Notes: generated by a model from the letters alone, not told the origin. Numbered from the stretch's first letter, positions 9,655 through 18,323 are shown. The stretch: DNA of 64,000 bases from Lineus longissimus (GCF_910592395.1 NC_088320.1:13640501-13704500), one strand, 5' to 3'. Numbers and translations are program-made.

Positions 9655-10506
9655 ATGAATAATCAGCAAATGAATAGTCAGACATCTGCAGTGATTGAAC
9701 AACAGATGAAACAGATTGGTGTTATGAGTCCTGAGAGCTTAGCTCGAGTTGGGGCTTCTAACCAACAGAATACTGGTAGTTACCAACAAAACAGAACTAA
9801 CTTTCAACAGAACTGCTCTACAAATCAACAAGTTTCAAACAAGCAGTTGAATAGTTCAAATTTTGTTAATCCTAGTCAAGGAATAGTTAATCCCAGTCAA
9901 GGAATAGTAAATTCTAGTTGCCAACTAGGCTCAACTCGAGTTACGCTCTCAGGACAAAGTCCGACTAGCAATCAACAAAATTTGAACTATTTGACTGATA
10001 GTGGCCTTAAAGCCAAACAAGACTTAGAGATTCTAGTTGCAACTGGTAAAAGCAAGGATTTCCTTAATAAACAAATAACTTTTAATGACTTAGATAATAT
10101 GACTGAAAAAGAAATCTTAAAACACCATAGAATGTATGAAACAAAGATGGCTGCAAGACTTAATGATTCTTTGGGTAAGACAGTAATTAAAGCTTACACT
10201 AAATTATCAAGGTGGTTATTACCAATAGATGATGAAGATAATCTTTACCATGATCTTAGAAATGATTATTTGATAACTAACGAGTTGGATAAATGGCTTG
10301 GATGGTTGAGTTTGAGAATGGGACCATTAACTGCACTTGCCTCAACAACACTTATTACTTTAGGTCATTGTCATGAGGAATCATCTATGACTGCATCGAG
10401 TATGACTGCATCAAATATGAATACACCAAATATGACTGTCTCTGAATGTGACAAATCAATAGATGAAAGTCTAGATATCACAGGTAGTGATGATAAAGAA
10501 GACTAA
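9655..10506 (+). CDS. Polinton Gln/Asn-rich protein of unknown function
   Basis: 283 residues; the start follows TTTTAAATG. Residues 1-115 are low-complexity Gln/Asn/Ser (NQQNTGSYQQNRTNFQQN) with a duplicated NPSQGIVNPSQGIVNSS stretch. Palindromic repeat copies are at residues 25-33 (SPESLARVG) and 93-104 (TRVTLSGQSPTS). Residues 160-240 look globular (MAARLNDSLGKTVIKAYTKL, SRWLLPIDDEDNLYHDLRND, ELDKWLGWLSLRMGPLTALA). The tail has MTAS/MNTPN repeats. Not recognised; by position between other structural-looking genes it could be a virion or assembly factor, but this is only inference. Confidence 0.65.
   Translation: MNNQQMNSQTSAVIEQQMKQIGVMSPESLARVGASNQQNTGSYQQNRTNFQQNCSTNQQVSNKQLNSSNFVNPSQGIVNPSQGIVNSSCQLGSTRVTLSGQSPTSNQQNLNYLTDSGLKAKQDLEILVATGKSKDFLNKQITFNDLDNMTEKEILKHHRMYETKMAARLNDSLGKTVIKAYTKLSRWLLPIDDEDNLYHDLRNDYLITNELDKWLGWLSLRMGPLTALASTTLITLGHCHEESSMTASSMTASNMNTPNMTVSECDKSIDESLDITGSDDKED
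9727..9750 (+). repeat. Palindromic repeat, partial copy
   Basis: Only the second hairpin and part of the first remain (GTCCTGAGAGC then TTAGCTCGA). In frame within the Gln/Asn-rich protein. Confidence 0.7.
9933..9965 (-). repeat. Palindromic repeat, reverse copy
   Basis: Reads CTCGAGTTACGCTCTCAGG then ACAAAGTCCGA on the plus strand. In frame, giving TRVTLSGQSPT. Confidence 0.85.
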
Positions 10507-10555
10507 ATTAACCTGGTTATGAGAAAATAGTTCGAATTAAATTCGGCCAAGATAA

Positions 10556-11092
10556 ATGGAACTTGAAACTGTAACTGATACTACTCGAGCTATGCTCTCA
10601 GGACAAAGTCCGACTAAAGTTTCAGTGTCTAAGAAACCTCGATCAGAGAAACAATTAGCATGGTCTAGAGAACTGGGTAGAAGATCTAAGGAATTTAAGA
10701 GGATAAAAAAGGATAAGACGACATTTAAAGTACAGGACTCCTCACCAAACAACAGAGTTGTGGAAAAGGAGGAAGAAGAATTAGAGGAAGAAGAACCACA
10801 ATCTCAAAATACTGATGTATCACTGCGTGAATCTAGTAGTAATACTTATGTTTATGTACTAGGTTTAGGTGCAATTATTTTAGCATCATTTATCATGTTT
10901 AAGAAACTTCCTAAAAAAGTAAGTAAAGAGCAGCGATCAGGCTCAACTCGAGCTACGCTCTCAGGACAAAGTCCGAATGAAGCAGTCATGAAGGGATCAA
11001 TCGAGCTATGCTCTCAGGACGAAGTCCGACTTAACCCTCTTGTTAAACCTGTAGTTAAAGAGAAGAAATGTACTATTCCTTTAATGGAATGA
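10556..11092 (+). CDS. Polinton single-pass membrane protein with basic and acidic segments
   Basis: 178 residues; the start follows GATAAATG. Residues 28-56 are strongly basic (QLAWSRELGRRSKEFKRIKK), 66-81 acidic (Glu run), and 98-114 a membrane segment (VYVLGLGAIILASFIMF). Three palindromic repeat copies are in frame: residues 10-20 (TRAMLSGQSPT), 130-140 (TRATLSGQSPN) and 149-159 (IELCSQDEVRL). The last is read in a different register from the first two. The basic segment with RELGRRSKEFK resembles small DNA-associated proteins of other Polintons, but no function is assigned. Confidence 0.65.
   Translation: MELETVTDTTRAMLSGQSPTKVSVSKKPRSEKQLAWSRELGRRSKEFKRIKKDKTTFKVQDSSPNNRVVEKEEEELEEEEPQSQNTDVSLRESSSNTYVYVLGLGAIILASFIMFKKLPKKVSKEQRSGSTRATLSGQSPNEAVMKGSIELCSQDEVRLNPLVKPVVKEKKCTIPLME
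10583..10615 (-). repeat. Palindromic repeat, reverse copy
   Basis: Full copy with both hairpins and flanking ACT...GACT-type pairing. In frame (TRAMLSGQSPT). Confidence 0.85.
10945..11031 (-). repeat. Palindromic repeat, two reverse copies in one gene read in different registers
   Basis: 10945-10976 gives TRATLSGQSPN and 11000-11031 gives IELCSQDEVRL. The same DNA word, in the same orientation, is translated in two registers within 30 codons of each other. Confidence 0.85.
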
Positions 11093-11103
11093 TCTCATCA
11101 GGT

Positions 11104-11256
11104 GGTCAAGCTTTGCTCTCAGGACTTTGTCCTAGTCCGACTTCGTCTTGAGAGCTCTGCTCGAGTCAAGCTTTGCTCTCTGGACTTTGTCCTAGTCGAA
11201 CTTTGTTCTCTGGACCTTGTCTCAGTCAGACTTCGTCTTGAGAGCAAAGCTCGATT
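11104..11256. repeat. Palindromic repeat cluster at a convergent gene junction (about five copies)
   Basis: Five alternating-orientation copies occupy nearly all the space between the stop of the plus gene (11092) and the stop of the minus gene (11226), and run into the latter. Each can form GGAC-GTCC and GAGC-GCTC hairpins. The last copy provides the final codons and TGA stop of the minus gene. Confidence 0.85.
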
Positions 11257-12176
11257 CTTAACTCTAAAGAAACCTCTGTTCCTCTGAAATTAACTAGCTT
11301 ACCATTCTCATCAGTGATTTCGAATTTTATGTGATTAGTACACTTATTTATCGTTTTCTTACAATTCGGTTCGTATCGCTGCATTTTTATTTGGTCACCA
11401 TCTTCTACAGGTATGATGCAGAAAATGTTAGATGGTTTATTGTTGTAGAGGGTCTTAGCTTTGTCAACCAAATTAGCTTGCAGGAATAGATATTTCCTGT
11501 AAAAGTTGAGTGGTCTTGTGGAGTAGTATTTTCCTTTCTTGGTGAATTTAGTTTGCTTAAAGCCAAACCACTCATTCACCACTGTGAGCTGTTTTTCTAT
11601 CACCTCTCTTATGGTTTTGCTTATTTGAAAACCTTCTGTGTTTCTCTCAATCTTGATTTTTTCATTTTTATCTAACTTGTCTACTTTCAGAGGGTACTCT
11701 TTATCCTCTGTAAGTTCAAGGGTTATGTAATTATTGTTATCACAGTAAATTTTCACATGGCTTATTCCAATTTCTTTTATGTATTTTTGCCATACCTCAC
11801 AAAACTCACTTAAACTAAAATGTCGAGAGTATGGAAATGTGTATTGAGTAATGGTGTCTTTAGTTGTGGTAGAATCATTTTCCAAATGCCGTTCGCAAAT
11901 TTTCATGACTTCCTTTTCAAGTGTATCTGTTTCAAGTCCAGGAGCAAATAATGTCCTACACCATAATTTTTTATCTAAGGGCTCATGTTTTGTAATTCTG
12001 GTTATTTCGACTAGAAATGAGAAAATCCTTACTCCCTCTGGTAGAAAATCACCTGTCCACCATGAATTGTAAAAGGTTATCGATTTCAAAGTAATGGATT
12101 TTATGTCTAATTGGTCTGTTAAGTAGTACTCAAATTTGGCTTCATTACATTCTTGTTCATTGATTATGAAGTCCAT
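11226..12176 (-). CDS. Polinton structural-type protein related at its C-terminus to the minor capsid protein
   Basis: 316 residues, no membrane segment. The C-terminal part (IKFEITDENGKLVNFRGTEV then SLEL) matches the end of the minor capsid protein of the same element (LNIRLTDEKGEIIDLNGHNV then HYQLVL), with a shared (I/L)TDExGxxx(N/D)(F/L)xG pattern. This pattern closes penton-like proteins of Polintons. Inference: a second jelly-roll-type or fibre-like virion protein, perhaps a paralogue. The last residues (ELCSQDEV) and the stop codon are supplied by a palindromic repeat, so the original C-terminus has been replaced. It diverges from the polymerase gene, with 56 bases between the two start codons. 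Confidence 0.65.
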   Translation of the reverse strand: MDFIINEQECNEAKFEYYLTDQLDIKSITLKSITFYNSWWTGDFLPEGVRIFSFLVEITRITKHEPLDKKLWCRTLFAPGLETDTLEKEVMKICERHLENDSTTTKDTITQYTFPYSRHFSLSEFCEVWQKYIKEIGISHVKIYCDNNNYITLELTEDKEYPLKVDKLDKNEKIKIERNTEGFQISKTIREVIEKQLTVVNEWFGFKQTKFTKKGKYYSTRPLNFYRKYLFLQANLVDKAKTLYNNKPSNIFCIIPVEDGDQIKMQRYEPNCKKTINKCTNHIKFEITDENGKLVNFRGTEVSLELRIELCSQDEV

Positions 12177-12232
12177 TTCTATTTAATTCAAGATATTTAT
12201 TGAATTTAATAAATTTTAATCTAATAAATAGA
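12177..12232. promoter_or_regulatory. Divergent promoter region, structural gene / DNA polymerase
   Basis: 56 bases, almost only A and T, lie between the minus start at 12176 and the plus start at 12233. The region must hold or abut the promoters for both genes. An upstream non-ATG extension of the polymerase frame reaches 12200, but the first ATG is at 12233. Confidence 0.5.
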
Positions 12233-15200
12233 ATGACTGATAAGAATCAGAAAATACTTTGCACTACATGTGACAAGTACATATCCTACAATAATATGGC
12301 TATTCACAGGAGAACCAAAGGTCACTTAAGTAAATTAAATCCGGATTATGTCCCTATTGCTCAACCCCGAGCCCAATCACTGATCCCTAAAACTATGGAT
12401 AAGAAACTTGCATTTGAGGAAAATGAGCTAGATGGCATAAAGAAAGTGAGTGGAATAGAAATAGTAAAACAATTTGGCAAGCCTGTAGTCACCATTAGTT
12501 TGAAGATTGACAGAGAAGCTAAACAAGTGTATGAATACAGAGATAAATTAGAGGAGGTATTATTTCAACTCAATGATTACCATCACAAAATTAGCATATC
12601 AGTATTTGCTCAGTTTGATCGTCAGGGTGAAAGTGTAACACACCCCATACAGTCTCCAATGGAAAGCATAATTTCAAAGAACCAGGCAATTTATGCCATA
12701 ACCAACCAGTTAAACTACATTAAGACACAGATTGAGGAAAGGTACTTTCAAGGTTCTGGACTTACTTTAAATAAAATAGAGTCTTGTAACATGACCATCT
12801 GTTCTTACAAGAGGTGTAAAGGTGGTCATTACACTAAATTACCATTTAAAACAAAAGCAGTAATAAATGTGGAATCAAATGACAATAAATGTTTTCTCTG
12901 GTCTTTATTGGCCGCTAAATATCTGAAAGAAAATCCAGAGACGGACTTTGTCCTGAGAGCAGAGCTCGAGAGTACATTCAATATTACTACCGATATCAAA
13001 ATCAAATCATTTCCTGTATGTATTCAAAAGGATATCCCTAAGATAGAGAGTGATAATAATCTCAAGATTAATGTGTTCAAGTTAGAGAACGAATGGGCTA
13101 TGAGCACCTGTGAGGCAAAACTAGAACCTCTCTACCTGTCCAAGAATTATGATGATGATGATGTCATCGATCTGTTGTATTTCAAGGACCATTTCATGTA
13201 CATAAGAGACATCAATCTTTTCTTCAGGACACTAGCTCATAGAGTGTATCTTTGCAGGAGATGCATGAATTACTTTTACAGGAAGTCAACACTAGATAAA
13301 CATAAAAAGAAATGTGGAGAACACGATTACTGTAAGATTACTTTGCCTCCACCTAACAGTAAATGGTCACAAATTAAATTTGAAAAACACTCATTCAAAA
13401 ATAGAGTTCCGTTTGTGATCTATGCTGATTTCGAAGCGATAAGCGAACCTTGTTCTTCTGCCGAAGGCAACATACCAGTAGTATCAGTAGAGCCACCTAT
13501 GATGAAAGAACCGAGTTCAAAGAAACTTTTTAAACAAAATGCATCAGCTGTTGGTGTTTATGTTCACTCAGACTACACACACCTTTACAGTAGCCAGTAT
13601 GTGTCTCACAGGGGTGCTGATGTTGTAGATGTGTTCTGTAATTGGTTAATCAGGATGGAAGAACAATTCTCTAATTTATTGAGCTGTAACTTTCCTCTAA
13701 CAATGACAGATGAAGACTGGCATAAATATCAATTAGAAACACATTGTTACTATTGTAATCAACCTTTGGGATATGACAAGGTCAAGGATCATGATCACTA
13801 CTGTGGTAGATATCGAGGTGCTGCTCACAACTCGTGTAATTTGAATGAAAAGAAAGCTATGTTTGTTCCAGTGTTTTTTCACAATCTCAGTAATTACGAT
13901 TCTCACTTATTTATTAAAGAATTAATGAATAAGCTACCGAAGTACAAGAAACTGAAAATACTTGCCAAAACATCAGAGGAATACATTTCATTTCAGTTCG
14001 GTTGTTTCAGGTTTTTAGACTCGTACAGATTCCTGCAGTCCAGTTTAGACAACATAACCAAATCAATGTTGGATGATGATTTTAAAATTACCAGACAGCT
14101 GTTCCCAAATACCACTGACTTTAAGCTATTGAGGAAGAAGGGTTCAGTACCTTACTCTTTTTACACATCACATGAAAGCTACAATGTTACTTACCTAGAA
14201 AAGTCTATGTTTTTTGACGAATTGAAAAATGAAATGGCACCTGATTCTGCCTATGATGAGGCTAAGGTAATATGGGATCATTTCAAGATCAGGAATCACG
14301 GTGAGTTCATTGACCTCTACCTCAAAACTGATGTGATCCTTTTAGCTGATTTATTTGAGAAATTCAGGGATGTCAATTTGAACTACTTTCAGATAGATCC
14401 CTGTCACTGTTACTCGGCACCAGGCCTAACCTGGCAAGCTGGTTTGAAGTACACAGGAATAAACCTAGAACAACTGACTGATACCAACATTTTACTTACT
14501 TTTGAGAAAGCAATACGAGGTGGAATTTCGGGTGTTATGGGAACAAGACATGTCAAGTCAGATGAACACCACAAACTACTCTACATAGACGCAAATAATC
14601 TCTACGGCTGGTCCATGATGGAACCTCAACCCTATGGTAGTTTTGAAATGATAGATATTGATCCACTCGAGCTATGCTCTCAGGACAAAGTTCGACTAGG
14701 ACAAAGTCCAGAGAACAAGGTTCGACTTAACATGAATGTTATCAGTAAAGAGCAGATTATGGCAATTCCAAGTGATAGTGAAGTAGGCTACTTTTTAGAG
14801 GTTGATTTGGAGTATCCAGGAAATATTAAATTTAAGTCAAGGAACTTTCCATTCTGTCCCGAATCTCTCTTTATTGAAGATGATGAATTAAGTCCTTACC
14901 AGAGAGAGTTACTGGGCGATGATAAAAGATCAAATGTAGAGAAACTAATACTAACACAAAAGGATAAAACTAATTACATAGTGCATAACAGAATGCTACA
15001 ATTTTACCTAAAGCACGGAATGGTACTTAAGAGGGTTCATTCAGTGATAAGCTTTAAACAATCAAAGTGGTTAGCACCATACATTGATTTTAACACTAAA
15101 AGACGTATGGATTCTAAGACTGATTTTGAGAAAGACTATTTTAAACTGATGAACAATGCGTTCTATGGAAAAACTTGTGAGAATGTAAGGAACAGGGTTG

Positions 15201-15946
15201 AAATTGAATTTGTATCGGACGGGGAGAGAGCCAGGAATGTAATGGCCAATCCCAGGTTTTCATCGATATGCGTATTTGACGAACATAATGCTGCTATTAG
15301 CATGAGGAAAACATCAATGAAATTCAACAAACCAATCTACATAGGAGCTTCAGTACTTGAATTGTCTAAATTATTAATGTATGAATTCTATTATGAAGTT
15401 CTTCAACCGTACTTTGGTGAGAAAAATATTGAACTACTGTATCTAGATACAGATTCCTTTGTACTTAACATTAATACTGATGACTTAACTAAAGACTTAA
15501 AGGAGTTGAAACACTATTTTGACTTCAGTAATTATCCAAAAGATCATCCACTCTATGATACCAGTAAGAAGAAGGTACCAGGCTACTTTAAGGATGAGCT
15601 AGGAGGAGTAGAGATGACTGAATTCATTGCCCTGAGAAGTAAGATGTACGCTTACAGAGCAAAAGATTACGATTCTAAGAAATTGAAGGGTATTGCCAAG
15701 AATGTAGTAAGGAGAAATATCTCATTTGATGACTATGTTGATTGTCTTGAAAAGAGTAGGTCATTTTACCACAAGATGAGACACTTAAGATCAGATAAAC
15801 ACCAAATCTATTTGGAAGAAGTTGACAAAAAAAGCCTCAGTCCTTTTGATGACAAGAGGTTCATACTTGAAGATGGAATAAGCACCTTACCATTTGGAAT
15901 GTATTATGAAGGCTACATAGATTACAGCGATTCAAACTTCGCTTGA
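12233..15946 (+). CDS. pPolB: Protein-primed family B DNA polymerase of the Polinton
   Basis: 1237 residues from the first ATG. Residues 10-35 form a C2H2-like finger (CTTCDKYISYNNMAIHRRTK). Exonuclease motifs: YADFEAI (about 398), FHNLSNYDSHLFIKEL, and YLKTDVILLADLF. Between the first two is a Cys/His cluster (CYYCNQPLGY, DHDHYCGRYRGAAHNSCN) that resembles endonuclease VII-type zinc sites, as is common in Polinton enzymes. Polymerase motifs: A is LLYIDANNLYGW (about 785), B is KLMNNAFYGKTCENV (about 972), C is LLYLDTDSFV (about 1071). All catalytic Asp residues are present. Three palindromic repeat copies are in frame: 12941-12970 and a pair at 14665-14727, the latter between motifs A and B. 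Role: replication of the element, primed by a terminal protein. Confidence 0.95.
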   Translation: MTDKNQKILCTTCDKYISYNNMAIHRRTKGHLSKLNPDYVPIAQPRAQSLIPKTMDKKLAFEENELDGIKKVSGIEIVKQFGKPVVTISLKIDREAKQVYEYRDKLEEVLFQLNDYHHKISISVFAQFDRQGESVTHPIQSPMESIISKNQAIYAITNQLNYIKTQIEERYFQGSGLTLNKIESCNMTICSYKRCKGGHYTKLPFKTKAVINVESNDNKCFLWSLLAAKYLKENPETDFVLRAELESTFNITTDIKIKSFPVCIQKDIPKIESDNNLKINVFKLENEWAMSTCEAKLEPLYLSKNYDDDDVIDLLYFKDHFMYIRDINLFFRTLAHRVYLCRRCMNYFYRKSTLDKHKKKCGEHDYCKITLPPPNSKWSQIKFEKHSFKNRVPFVIYADFEAISEPCSSAEGNIPVVSVEPPMMKEPSSKKLFKQNASAVGVYVHSDYTHLYSSQYVSHRGADVVDVFCNWLIRMEEQFSNLLSCNFPLTMTDEDWHKYQLETHCYYCNQPLGYDKVKDHDHYCGRYRGAAHNSCNLNEKKAMFVPVFFHNLSNYDSHLFIKELMNKLPKYKKLKILAKTSEEYISFQFGCFRFLDSYRFLQSSLDNITKSMLDDDFKITRQLFPNTTDFKLLRKKGSVPYSFYTSHESYNVTYLEKSMFFDELKNEMAPDSAYDEAKVIWDHFKIRNHGEFIDLYLKTDVILLADLFEKFRDVNLNYFQIDPCHCYSAPGLTWQAGLKYTGINLEQLTDTNILLTFEKAIRGGISGVMGTRHVKSDEHHKLLYIDANNLYGWSMMEPQPYGSFEMIDIDPLELCSQDKVRLGQSPENKVRLNMNVISKEQIMAIPSDSEVGYFLEVDLEYPGNIKFKSRNFPFCPESLFIEDDELSPYQRELLGDDKRSNVEKLILTQKDKTNYIVHNRMLQFYLKHGMVLKRVHSVISFKQSKWLAPYIDFNTKRRMDSKTDFEKDYFKLMNNAFYGKTCENVRNRVEIEFVSDGERARNVMANPRFSSICVFDEHNAAISMRKTSMKFNKPIYIGASVLELSKLLMYEFYYEVLQPYFGEKNIELLYLDTDSFVLNINTDDLTKDLKELKHYFDFSNYPKDHPLYDTSKKKVPGYFKDELGGVEMTEFIALRSKMYAYRAKDYDSKKLKGIAKNVVRRNISFDDYVDCLEKSRSFYHKMRHLRSDKHQIYLEEVDKKSLSPFDDKRFILEDGISTLPFGMYYEGYIDYSDSNFA
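12941..12970 (+). repeat. Palindromic repeat inside the polymerase N-terminal region
   Basis: Exactly 30 bases giving TDFVLRAELE at residues 237-246. The loop of the second hairpin is AGA and not ATA, which avoids the TAG stop that the common loop would make in this register. Confidence 0.85.
14665..14727. repeat. Palindromic repeat pair inside the polymerase palm region
   Basis: A reverse copy at 14665-14697 is followed directly by a diverged forward copy to 14727, giving ELCSQDKVRLGQSPENKVRL, about 20 extra residues some 25 residues after motif A. Confidence 0.85.
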
Positions 15947-15947
15947 G

Positions 15948-16218
15948 TACGACTACGTCTTGAGAGCATAGCTCGAGTCGATCTTTGTTCTCTGGACTTT
16001 GTCCTAGACGGAATTTGTCCTGAGAGCATAGCTAGATTAAACTAATGAATAGGGTGGTGCTGATGGTAGTGCTACTTGGTGAAATTCATCCCTAACACCG
16101 AAGTCATGATAATAGTGATAGTGATACACCACATTAGGATTAGGACGTAGTCCGGGTCCGACTTCGTCTTGAGAGCATAGCTCGAGTCGAACTTTGTTCT
16201 CTGGACGTAGTCCGGGTC
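15948..16218. repeat. Palindromic repeat clusters at the second convergent junction
   Basis: Three copies at 15948-16036 start two bases after the polymerase stop. Three more, at 16141-16218, end ten bases before the stop of the facing minus gene (16228). The 105 bases between them hold nothing recognisable. Confidence 0.85.
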
Positions 16219-16227
16219 CTGTTTGAT

Positions 16228-16887
16228 TTACTGAACTTTTAGTTTTTCTAGCATCTCTGTCTGTGCTAGTTTTTTTCCTTCTTCTAAAAAAGTCTTCTTT
16301 AAAGACTCTACATCAACAGCTGAACTTGCCTCCCTTTGTTTTTTCCTAATGGCATTTTTCATCGAAATGTATTTCTCCTTCTCCTTGAGAATCAAAGTAA
16401 ACTCATCTGTAGATATGTGAGAATCGGTTAAGGCTTTACTAACCAAATCATTGATTGTGTTCAGTTTTGAAATTGCCAACATTCTGATATTCTCATGCTT
16501 TTCAATTTTCTTAAGAATATTCTTTTTCTCCCAGCCTAAGGCTGATGAAATAATGGCACTACCTATTGTTACGCCACCCAAAGCTTAGCCTATCGGTGCC
16601 GTGATGACACCAGCTAGAGCGGAAACACCAACAGATCCGGCTGCAACGCTGGCAAAATTAAGGAAATGGCTAATGCCAGTAATTACGCTAAATGCTTTTT
16701 TGTACTTTGAAAATATCTTTCTTCTAAATTCAATCTCGCTTTCTAAGAAACTCTTAACCTCACATATTTGTTGTAGTCTGAAAGCCTGAGGGTTACTTTC
16801 TGTATGCTTTTCAGACCTTTCATAGTTCAAATGACTTTCAGAGTTTAAATTACTTAAATCTGGATAAACCTTATTGTCTCCATCCAT
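16228..16887 (-). pseudogene. Polinton Gly/Ala-rich hydrophobic protein gene with an in-frame stop
   Basis: Two open parts (100 codons from the ATG at 16887; about 118 codons ending at 16228) are in the same phase, separated by a TAA at 16585-16587. The stop falls inside a Gly/Ala-rich hydrophobic core (SVGVSALAGVITAPIG before it and GGVTIGSAIISSALG after). The C-terminal part reads KIEKHENIRMLAISKLNTIN, DLVSKALTDSHISTDEF and EKEKYISMKNAIRKKQ. This arrangement matches a protein family that I know from many invertebrate Polintons: a hydrophobic core followed by a KHE-I--LA-SKLN-I---SKAL helix. Its function is unknown; a membrane-active virion protein is one idea. The single nonsense change probably inactivates it. 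Confidence 0.7.
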
Positions 16888-16891
16888 TTAA

Positions 16892-17143
16892 TTAGTGGGA
16901 ATAACTAGAATCAGTTGTTCTGTCATTTCTAGTGTTTAGTGTTGATCCTACAGACACTACAGGTTTTTGAAGTACATTAAATTTTAAAGGTTTTTCTGTC
17001 CCAGCAGGCACAGCAGGTTTTAAAGGTTTTTCGGGACCAGGCTCCAACTTTGACTCTACTTCTGCCTCTAATTCTCTATGAAATCGTTCTAATCTTTCTT
17101 TCCAATTACGTGGTCGTTTTGTGTAACCCCAAGTTCTATTCAT
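16892..17143 (-). CDS. Small basic/proline-rich Polinton protein
   Basis: 83 residues; the start is preceded by AATTAAATG on the minus strand. It opens with an Arg/Trp-rich segment (RTWGYTKRPRNWKERLERFH), continues with a charged helix and has a duplicated EKPLK(P/F) phrase in a Pro-rich part. It lies 4 bases upstream of the next minus gene, consistent with a co-oriented gene run. Not recognised. Confidence 0.5.
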   Translation of the reverse strand: MNRTWGYTKRPRNWKERLERFHRELEAEVESKLEPGPEKPLKPAVPAGTEKPLKFNVLQKPVVSVGSTLNTRNDRTTDSSYSH

Positions 17144-17162
17144 TTAATTAAGTAAAATAAAA

Positions 17163-18323
17163 TCAATTCACTGCAAAGAGTAAATTTCTTTCAAGTCTAT
17201 TATTCAACTTAATCATCTCGTTTATGATTTCTGTCTGACTACATATGTTAATGTTCTGGTTCATTCTCATGTTATTATTTAAATTCGATAATCTATCAAG
17301 CAGAATCATATTTTCATCACGAAGATAATCCCCGAAATGCTGTGATATCACTATTTTCCAATTTGGTATTACATCCTGGTCTCGAAAGACAAACCAGTTT
17401 TCACTTCTCATTTTTACCATGAAATCCATTGACCTATCCAATTGATCCTTAAATAGTGTGTAGTCTACTTTAGCACTCTTCTGTCTGTTTTGTGTTTTAG
17501 ACATTGGTCTAATGTTAAACCAAGCAAAGCACAGTTCAGGTTTATCTTTGAATTCCTTGATTGGTAAGACATGATCCAACTCTTCTTCTACTATTCGAAC
17601 TCTGTTCTCGGGACTTTGTCCTATTGGAGATAGACTCCTCTGGTACTTTAACCACTGTGAGAAGAAACTGTCTGTACATCCTAGATTGAATGATGAATTA
17701 CCGTTACACTCTCCCTTAGAAATGCGGTTTAGACCAACTCTAATTTTGTGTCTGTCTCTATTACCATTTTGGTCAAGGTAATCCTTTTTGTAATATGAAT
17801 TAAAACCTGATCTGCAGTTACCTCTATTTCCGTCTTTACCAAATTCACCATCACTTAGTAATTTATTTTCATAACATTTATTACATCCCTTGATTTTACT
17901 TGAACCACATTCTTTACAGTAATCAAGTAGTTTATTACGCCTGTTCTTTTCAAAATTAATTTCAGGTTTCTTTTCACAGCACTTAACACAATAAATTGTA
18001 GGTTGATTTTCCATGTTTTGATTTATCATATTTTGATTTTCCATATTTTGATTCATCATATTATTCTGATTTATCATATTTTGATTTTCCATGTTTTGAT
18101 TTAAGATAAACTGATTTATCATATTTTGATTTAACATAATCTGATTTATCAGATTTTGATTTAACATATTATTTTGATGCAAATAATACAAAAACTTCTG
18201 AATATTTTGATTCATCATATTATCATGATTCATCATATTATTCTGATTCATCATATCATTTTGATTCATCATATTATTCTGATTCATCATACCATTTTGA
18301 TTATCAAATATTGCTCCATCCAT
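17163..18323 (-). CDS. HNH endonuclease-like protein with Asn/Met-rich N-terminus
   Basis: 386 residues. Residues 8-107 are a low-complexity array of NQN(N/M/D)MM units. Residues 112-150 hold four CxxC-type pairs (CVKC, CKEC, CNKC and neighbours), a zinc-ribbon-like part. The C-terminal half has LGCTDSFFSQWLKYQ, then LDHVLPIKEF (D250, H251) and WFNIRPMSKTQNRQK (N270, N279, K282), the order of an HNH nuclease site of the type also seen in phages. A palindromic repeat is in frame just before the catalytic His (residues 231-244, IGQSPENRVRI). Inference: a DNA nuclease for processing or replication of the element. Confidence 0.65.
   Translation of the reverse strand: MDGAIFDNQNGMMNQNNMMNQNDMMNQNNMMNHDNMMNQNIQKFLYYLHQNNMLNQNLINQIMLNQNMINQFILNQNMENQNMINQNNMMNQNMENQNMINQNMENQPTIYCVKCCEKKPEINFEKNRRNKLLDYCKECGSSKIKGCNKCYENKLLSDGEFGKDGNRGNCRSGFNSYYKKDYLDQNGNRDRHKIRVGLNRISKGECNGNSSFNLGCTDSFFSQWLKYQRSLSPIGQSPENRVRIVEEELDHVLPIKEFKDKPELCFAWFNIRPMSKTQNRQKSAKVDYTLFKDQLDRSMDFMVKMRSENWFVFRDQDVIPNWKIVISQHFGDYLRDENMILLDRLSNLNNNMRMNQNINICSQTEIINEMIKLNNRLERNLLFAVN
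17593..17622. repeat. Palindromic repeat, diverged copy in the HNH-like gene
   Basis: Plus strand reads TTCGAACTCTGTTCTCGGG then ACTTTGTCC. The first arm is degraded, but the GGAC-GTCC hairpin is intact. Confidence 0.75.

Noticed and set aside
11104-11256. CRISPR-like array
   Set aside because: Units alternate in orientation, have no constant spacers and are in a eukaryotic transposon.
12200-12232. Longer N-terminus for the DNA polymerase
   Set aside because: The upstream part begins with a non-ATG codon; the first ATG at 12233 is a better start and keeps the zinc finger.
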